A stretch of 11,424 nt of DNA from an uncultured Lachnospiraceae bacterium. GTDB taxonomy: Bacteria > Bacillota > Clostridia > Lachnospirales > Lachnospiraceae. Location: assembly GCA_902783395.1 (NCBI GenBank), contig CACZRA010000359.1:1-11424 (forward strand). The letters run 5' to 3'. Position 1 is the stretch's first letter, and the number at the start of each line of letters is the position of its first letter. The notes beneath the pieces are model-generated. The model was not told the DNA's origin. It worked only from the letters and a program-made list of their open reading frames with translations, and searched no databases. The position numbers and the translations under genes were made by a program. This document shows, piece by piece, positions 7,673-11,424 of the stretch.

Positions 7673-8764
7673 CTATTTTGCCTCAATATACCCCTTTGCG
7701 GTAAGAAGCTCCGCACAGAGAACAGCTCCGCCCGCAGCTCCTCTGATAGTATTGTGCGCAAGCCCGACAAATTTATAATCAAAAAGGGTATCTTCCCTGA
7801 GTCTTCCGATGGAAATGCCAAAGCCTCTCTCAAAATCAACGTCAAGAGTTACCTGAGGCCTGTTGTCATCCTCAAGGTACTGTATAAACTGCTTCGGAGC
7901 CGAGGGCAGCTCAAGCCTCTGCGGCTCTCCCTTAAATGAAACAAGCGCCCCGATAAGCTCTTCCTTCGACGGTTTCTTTTCAAAATCGATGAATACGGAA
8001 GCGGTATGACCGTTGAGCACCGGGATCCTTATGCACTGGGAGGTGATAAGCGGTCCCTCTGCCGGTATTATGGTGTGGCTTGAGCTGTCGATATGACCGC
8101 AGATCTTCAGCGGCTCCTTCTCGCTCTTTTCTTCCTCGCCTCCTATATACGGTATCACGTTTCCCTCCATCTCCGGCCAGTCCTTGAAGGTCTTTCCCGC
8201 GCCCGATATCGCCTGATACGTCGAAACGGCAAGTCTTACGGGACCGTACTTCTTCCAGATATAAACCGCCGGAGCATATGCCTGTATGGAGCAGTTGGGC
8301 TTGACCGCGATAAAGCCTCTTGCCGTACCGAGCCTCTTTTTCTGATACTCTATGATGTCCGCATGTTCGGGATTGAGCTCAGGGATAAGCATTGGGACAT
8401 CCGGCGTCCACCTGTGAGCGGAGTTATTGGAAACGACCGGAGTCTCTGCTTTGGCGTACTCCTCTTCTATCCGTCTTATCTCATCCTTTGTCATATCGAC
8501 AGCGGAAAAACAAAAGTCCACATCCTCCGCAACGGCAGCGACGTCAGACACATCCTTTACCACCATATCCTTTACCCCTTCGGGCATAGGGCTTTCAAGC
8601 TTCCATCTCTCTCCGACGGCCTCTTTGTAGGTTTTCCCGGCAGATCTGGGACTTGCCGCTATCGTCTTTACTTCAAACCACGGGTGGTTCTCAAGCAGTG
8701 AGATAAATCTTTGTCCTACCATTCCGGTACCGCCGAGTATGGCGGCTTTCAGCTTTCTTTCCAT
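7673..8764 (-). CDS. asd: Aspartate-semialdehyde dehydrogenase (archaeal/fungal-type subfamily)
   Basis: 363 residues, the normal length for this subfamily. It reduces L-4-aspartyl phosphate to aspartate-4-semialdehyde with NADPH, the branch point to lysine/diaminopimelate, threonine and methionine. The dinucleotide-binding loop LGGTGMVGQ is at about 10-18. NNSAHRW and MLIPELNPEH are typical of the archaeal/fungal-type group. The catalytic cysteine is Cys158 in VKPNCSIQ and the catalytic histidine is His253 in NGHTASV. The ATG at 8764 has a GGAGGA site about 8 nt upstream, located inside the last codons of argH; the intergenic gap is one nucleotide, so translation is probably coupled. A tRNA-Thr lies about 2 kb upstream, but nothing in the sequence shows regulation by threonine. 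Confidence 0.96.
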   Translation of the reverse strand: MERKLKAAILGGTGMVGQRFISLLENHPWFEVKTIAASPRSAGKTYKEAVGERWKLESPMPEGVKDMVVKDVSDVAAVAEDVDFCFSAVDMTKDEIRRIEEEYAKAETPVVSNNSAHRWTPDVPMLIPELNPEHADIIEYQKKRLGTARGFIAVKPNCSIQAYAPAVYIWKKYGPVRLAVSTYQAISGAGKTFKDWPEMEGNVIPYIGGEEEKSEKEPLKICGHIDSSSHTIIPAEGPLITSQCIRIPVLNGHTASVFIDFEKKPSKEELIGALVSFKGEPQRLELPSAPKQFIQYLEDDNRPQVTLDVDFERGFGISIGRLREDTLFDYKFVGLAHNTIRGAAGGAVLCAELLTAKGYIEAK

Positions 8765-8765
8765 C

Positions 8766-10148
8766 TTATCTGTCCTCCAGATACTCTTTATAAAACTTTA
8801 TCACTTCATCCATCTGCGCTTTTCCCGGAGCTCCCTTTGTGAGTCTCTTTTCCACACAGGTCTTCATTGATATCGCCTCGTATATATCCTCATCAAAAAC
8901 CCCGCTCTCTTTTCTGAATTCTTCCAGACCAAGGTCATCCAGGGCGATGCCCTTATCCACGCATTTCAGCACCAGCCTTCCGACTATGGAGTGCGCATCC
9001 CTGAAGGGAACTCCCTTCTTCACGAGATAATCGGCAGCGTCCGTGGCATTGGTAAAGCCCTTCTTCGCGCTCTCCTCCATCACTTCCTTATTGAAGCCCG
9101 CCGTGGCCATCATCCCCGTAAATTCCCGGATGCAGTCCTTTACGGTATCCATGGCGTCAAACGATACCTCCTTGTCCTCCTGCATATCCTTGTCATAGGC
9201 AAGCGGGATCCCCTTCATGGTGGTAAGCAGTGAAACAAGGGCTCCGTACACCCTTCCTGTCTTCCCTCTCACAAGCTCCGCTATGTCGGGGTTCTTCTTC
9301 TGCGGCATTATGGACGAACCTGTGCTGTATCTGTCATCTATATCGATGAACCGGTACTCGTTCGAGTTCCAGATTATTATCTCCTCGCAGAATCTCGAAA
9401 GGTGCATCATGATAATGGACAGCGCCGAAAGGAACTCGATAAGATAATCCCTGTCGGAAACGGAGTCCATTGAATTTCTCGTAGGTCCTCCGCCAAAATC
9501 AAGCTGTGACGCCGTAAGGTCCCGGTCAAGAGCGTAGGTCGTCCCCGCCAGCGCTCCGGATCCTAGAGGACAGGTATTCATCCTCTCTTTAATATCGGCA
9601 AGCCTCTGTCTGTCCCTTATGAACATCTCAAAATATGCCCCCATATGATGGGCAAGGGTCACGGGCTGCGCCTTCTGGAGATGGGTGAAGCCCGGCATAT
9701 ATGTTTCGGTATTATTCTCGATTATGGACAGCAGCACCTCCTGGAGCCCGGTAAGCTCTCTGTCGGTTTCGATGAGCTGTCTCCTTGTATAAAGCTTCAT
9801 ATCAAGAGCCACCTGGTCATTCCTGGATCTTCCCGTATGAAGCTTCTTGCCGGCGTCCCCTATGCGCTCTGTCAGCACCGACTCCACGAAGCTGTGTATA
9901 TCCTCGGCATCCTCAGATATCGCAAGCCTTCCTTCGTCGATATCGCTCCTGATCTCTTCAAGAGCCTGTATTATCTGCCGGCTCTCTTCCCCGGATATGA
10001 TGCCCTGCCTGCCGAGCATTCCGGCATGCGCTATGGAGCCTTCGATATCCTCCCTGTACATCCTGCTGTCGAAGGATATGGACTGATTGAACTTATATGC
10101 AGAAGCATCGGTGGCTTCGGTGAACCTGCCTCCCCAGAGATTTGCCAT
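8766..10148 (-). CDS. argH: Argininosuccinate lyase
   Basis: 460 residues, full length. It catalyses the last step of arginine biosynthesis, splitting argininosuccinate into arginine and fumarate, in the cytosol as a homotetramer. It opens with the typical LWGGRF. HTGRSRNDQ (104-112) and GFTHLQ with His155 are active-site segments. The fumarase/aspartase superfamily signature GSSIMPQKKNPD starts at 277 and contains the mobile-loop catalytic serine (Ser278/Ser279). The ATG at 10148 is preceded by AGAGGAGA and lies 2 nt after the stop of the small membrane protein gene. It is followed after one nucleotide by asd. argG and other arginine genes are not in the window, so its partner genes must be elsewhere. 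Confidence 0.97.
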   Translation of the reverse strand: MANLWGGRFTEATDASAYKFNQSISFDSRMYREDIEGSIAHAGMLGRQGIISGEESRQIIQALEEIRSDIDEGRLAISEDAEDIHSFVESVLTERIGDAGKKLHTGRSRNDQVALDMKLYTRRQLIETDRELTGLQEVLLSIIENNTETYMPGFTHLQKAQPVTLAHHMGAYFEMFIRDRQRLADIKERMNTCPLGSGALAGTTYALDRDLTASQLDFGGGPTRNSMDSVSDRDYLIEFLSALSIIMMHLSRFCEEIIIWNSNEYRFIDIDDRYSTGSSIMPQKKNPDIAELVRGKTGRVYGALVSLLTTMKGIPLAYDKDMQEDKEVSFDAMDTVKDCIREFTGMMATAGFNKEVMEESAKKGFTNATDAADYLVKKGVPFRDAHSIVGRLVLKCVDKGIALDDLGLEEFRKESGVFDEDIYEAISMKTCVEKRLTKGAPGKAQMDEVIKFYKEYLEDR

Positions 10149-10150
10149 GG

Positions 10151-10570
10151 CTATTCTCCTCTTATGATGAGCGAAGCCGATACAAGCATCGCCACTCCCA
10201 GCGCAACTGCAGGAAATAAGGACGTAAGCGCCCCGACTATCAGCAGCAGTGCGGATACGGTAACGGATACGAATCCCGGTGCCGATGAAAGCAGCAGACC
10301 CATCACCGTGCAGAAGACAAGAACAATGATATAAACGATCACGCTCATTTCGAGCTCCTTGATCCCGAATAACAATGCCATAAGAAACATTAAGACCAGA
10401 GATATGATGCCGAGCGTTGACTTCGGTATGGTCCCGAAGACCAGATCGTTATTCTTTTCGCGTTTGTTTTCTCTCATCACACGCCTTTCAGCTCTTGCTC
10501 TGACTTTCCCCTTGTCGCCTACATGCTCAAGATAATCGGTTGTCTCAGGTGCTACTCTCTTTATTTCCAA
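10151..10570 (-). CDS. Small membrane protein of unknown function
   Basis: 139 residues. The first ~45 are hydrophilic and rich in Lys, Arg and Glu (RARAERRVMRENKREKNN). The rest is strongly hydrophobic, with probable membrane segments at about 52-70, 76-95, 99-116 and 118-136. No signal peptide cleavage site or catalytic motif is visible. The start is TTG at 10570 with a strong GGAGGA site about 7 nt upstream; the next ATG (residue 32) has no comparable site. It resembles small multi-pass DUF proteins of Lachnospiraceae in general style, but I cannot name the family. It is the first gene of the tight run with argH (2-nt gap), which implies co-expression without revealing function. Confidence 0.8.
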   Translation of the reverse strand: MEIKRVAPETTDYLEHVGDKGKVRARAERRVMRENKREKNNDLVFGTIPKSTLGIISLVLMFLMALLFGIKELEMSVIVYIIVLVFCTVMGLLLSSAPGFVSVTVSALLLIVGALTSLFPAVALGVAMLVSASLIIRGE

Positions 10571-10603
10571 GGCAATTCCTCCGAAAGTAATATGTGAATA
10601 CTA

Positions 10604-10632
10604 ATCTTAACTTATTTCCTGTATTTATTCAA
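10604..10632 (-). promoter_or_regulatory. Candidate weak promoter before the membrane protein-argH-asd run
   Basis: On the minus strand TTGAAT (10627-10632) and TAAGAT (10604-10609) are separated by 17 nt, each matching the sigma-A consensus at four of six positions. The predicted start is near 10597, giving a leader of about 27 nt to the TTG at 10570. The -35 overlaps the stop of the 50-codon gene. The surrounding DNA is AT-rich, as expected for a promoter. The match is modest and the operon may instead be driven from upstream of the tRNA. Confidence 0.35.
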
Positions 10633-10781
10633 GAATCACGCTTTTCCATAAAGACGGCGAGAGCGTGCATGTCTTCGCTGAAGCGGTATTTCAGCTTTCC
10701 GTCCTTTATCCCGACCTGCTCATCCGTATAATAAAATGCCCGCATATCGCCAAGATCAAACATATTTACTAATTTTGACAT
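10629..10781 (-). CDS. 50-residue small protein of unknown function
   Basis: This short gene encodes MSKLVNMFDLGDMRAFYY, then a Lys/Asp-rich middle (KDGKLKYRF), ending EKRDS. It has an ideal AGGAGGAG ribosome site at 10788-10795, 6 nt before the ATG, a better signal than most longer genes here. The product is soluble and mixed-charge, with no membrane segment, cysteine or recognised motif. Codon use looks like that of its neighbours. It starts about 20 nt after the terminator-like hairpin that follows the tRNA-Thr, so it must be transcribed through that hairpin or not at all, because no room for a promoter is seen between them. I do not recognise the family. It could be a true small protein or a remnant of a longer gene; the strong ribosome site favours expression. 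Confidence 0.6.
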   Translation of the reverse strand: MSKLVNMFDLGDMRAFYYTDEQVGIKDGKLKYRFSEDMHALAVFMEKRDS

Positions 10782-10800
10782 TTTTCACTCCTCCTAATTC

Positions 10801-10839
10801 AAAAGAACCCGTAAGGCTTTGTGTAGCCTTGCGGGTTCT
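10801..10839 (-). terminator. Terminator-like hairpin after tRNA-Thr
   Basis: On the minus strand AGAACCCG (10839-10832) pairs with CGGGTTCT (10811-10804), and AAGGCT (10830-10825) pairs with AGCCTT (10818-10813), with a single C/A mismatch between the two stems and a 6-nt loop. The stem ends in a run of only four T before G, so termination may be partial. It begins 1 nt after the tRNA 3' end, the expected place for a tRNA transcript terminator or a processing structure. Confidence 0.7.
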
Positions 10840-10840
10840 C

Positions 10841-10913
<73 letters not shown>

Positions 10914-10915
10914 AC

Positions 10916-11108
10916 AAAAATCTATAGCACCATGCAATATGATGCCCACGCACGGCTACGCAGCAAGCTGCTCTCGCCATGCTCCGTCCATTCGGAATCC
11001 GCTGATTTGCCCAAAAAACGGCAAATTGCTGCTTCCTCATGTCCGGTAAGGTCTCATGTTCCAACGCCTCTTTGCGCAAGCACAACCGGCTTCGTACCAT
11101 TCGACCTC
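10916..11108 (-). ncRNA. Candidate structured RNA or long tRNA leader
   Basis: About 190 nt between the predicted transcription start (near 11108) and the tRNA hold no convincing gene; the one open frame has no ribosome site and runs into the tRNA. On the minus strand several hairpins are visible: CCGGT/ACCGG (11085-11089 with 11043-11047) enclosing a CUUG-loop hairpin at 11072-11085; ATTTGCC/GGCAAAT (11026-11020 with 11011-11005); a 7-bp stem GCATGGC/GCCGTGC (10982-10976 with 10956-10950), with one G-U pair, enclosing GCAG-CUUG-CUGC; and GCATCA/TGGTGC (10945-10940 with 10932-10927) followed shortly by five T at 10920-10916. That last hairpin might terminate a separate RNA. I cannot assign it to 6S, SRP, T-box or another known class. 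It may simply be a pre-tRNA leader. Confidence 0.35.
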
Positions 11109-11114
11109 GGCATC

Positions 11115-11143
11115 ATCTTATCATCCAACTAAAACACCGTCAA
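11115..11143 (-). promoter_or_regulatory. Strong sigma-A promoter upstream of the structured region and tRNA-Thr
   Basis: On the minus strand TTGACG (11138-11143) and TAAGAT (11115-11120) are separated by exactly 17 nt. A TG extension (TGATAAGAT) directly precedes the -10. The predicted start of transcription is a G near 11108. The -35 begins 5 nt after the stop codon of the branching enzyme gene. This is the best promoter match in the window and probably drives the structured RNA region and the tRNA, with possible readthrough into the genes beyond. Confidence 0.7.
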
Positions 11144-11148
11144 GTTTT

Positions 11149-11424
11149 TCATTTTGAAGCCTTGCCCGGGCTGTACTTAAATACGGATACCGAAAGAGGT
11201 GCCACTCTGATACGGATCGAATCCGCCCTTCCGTCACACTCCGATTCCTCTGACAGCAAAGGATCCTTGTTCACAAATCCGAAGCCGTCGTACTTTTCCG
11301 CGTCGGAACAGAATACCTCGGTGTATTTCCCGGATTTTGGAACACCTATCTTATAGCCCTTATGAGGCACGTTCGCAAAATTTGCGACAATGACAAAAAG
11401 CTCGTCCTTACCTGCCCCGCGTCT
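11149..11424 (-). CDS. glgB: 1,4-alpha-glucan (glycogen) branching enzyme, C-terminal fragment (cut by window edge)
   Basis: The last 91 residues are present; the 5' part lies beyond the right edge. The fragment reads KDELFVIVANFANV, then HKGYKIGVPKSGKYTEVFCSDAE, a stretch containing GFGFVN and ECDGRADSIRI, and ends VAPLSVSVFKYSPGK. This matches the C-terminal all-beta domain of GlgB-type GH13 branching enzymes, with the typical N-F, Y-x-I-G-V-P, Y-x-E-x-x-S-D and D-S-I-x-I-x-V-x-P-L pattern. Branching enzymes create alpha-1,6 branches in glycogen. The catalytic domain is outside the window, so activity cannot be judged. No terminator hairpin follows the TGA stop; the next promoter begins 5 nt later. 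Confidence 0.85.
   Translation of the reverse strand, partial: RRGAGKDELFVIVANFANVPHKGYKIGVPKSGKYTEVFCSDAEKYDGFGFVNKDPLLSEESECDGRADSIRIRVAPLSVSVFKYSPGKASK

Noticed and set aside
7386..7778. Plus-strand 130-codon frame across the topB-asd junction
   Set aside because: It is antisense to two well-supported genes, with no ribosome site and no recognisable product.
7657..7845. Minus-strand 62-codon frame overlapping the 3' end of asd
   Set aside because: It lies out of frame inside asd, whose conserved sequence continues to its stop; no independent start signal.
10921..10948. TGGGCA and TATAGA, 16 nt apart, as a separate promoter for tRNA-Thr
   Set aside because: Both hexamers are poor matches, and the start would fall almost at the tRNA 5' end. 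Possible, but much weaker than the promoter at 11115-11143.
11028..11047. GGAAGCAGC preceded by CCGGA, reminiscent of the SRP RNA helix 8 consensus
   Set aside because: The GGAA tetraloop and the opposite CAGG strand of the SRP symmetric loop are missing, and spacing is wrong. An Rfam SRP model search would settle it.
11089..11104. TGGTACG resembling the T-box sequence TGGNACC
   Set aside because: It lies at the 5' end of the leader, not just before a terminator, lacks the CGCG tail, and there is no stem I with a specifier loop ahead of it.

Overview
The window looks like chromosomal DNA from an anaerobic Firmicute, most likely a Lachnospiraceae or another Clostridia member. The evidence is the pairing of a GGGtGRT-family protein with an IscU-like protein, an archaeal-type aspartate-semialdehyde dehydrogenase, a tRNA gene without an encoded CCA, strong GGAGG ribosome binding sites, and TTG starts. 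This placement is inferred from gene content, not from a search. Every gene I can support lies on the minus strand, so transcription runs from high to low coordinates. No mobile element, CRISPR array or phage gene is visible.

Layout in transcription order. (1) 11149-11424 is the 3' end of a glycogen branching enzyme gene. (2) A near-consensus sigma-A promoter (11115-11143) sits just after its stop. About 190 nt of hairpin-rich, apparently non-coding DNA follows, then a tRNA-Thr with anticodon CGU (10841-10913) and a terminator-like hairpin. (3) A 50-codon gene with an excellent Shine-Dalgarno begins right after that hairpin (10629-10781), followed by a possible secondary promoter. (4) A tightly packed run has gaps of 1-8 nt between its first four genes: a small membrane protein, argH, asd and topB. 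It continues at 30-80 nt spacing with a GlmU-like left-handed beta-helix protein and a 1238-residue hybrid sensor histidine kinase. (5) A promoter overlapping the kinase 3' end precedes an IscU/NifU-like protein and the start of a GGGtGRT-family protein, which runs off the left edge.

Together the operon-like run holds arginine synthesis (argH), the aspartate-family branch point (asd), DNA topology (topB), a probable sugar or cell-envelope acyltransferase-like protein, and a membrane sensor kinase. The kinase is the most unusual gene. It has two extracytoplasmic double-Cache sensors in series. Between them is a full-length histidine-kinase dimerisation domain whose phosphoacceptor histidine is replaced by glycine and which has no ATPase domain. 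A complete catalytic core, receiver and HPt domain follow. Both Cache sensors show residues spaced like the known amino-acid-binding motif, which suggests, without proof, that the kinase reads amino acids. The other points of interest are the structured DNA upstream of the tRNA, the 50-aa gene after the tRNA terminator, and the poorly understood IscU-like/GGGtGRT pair.
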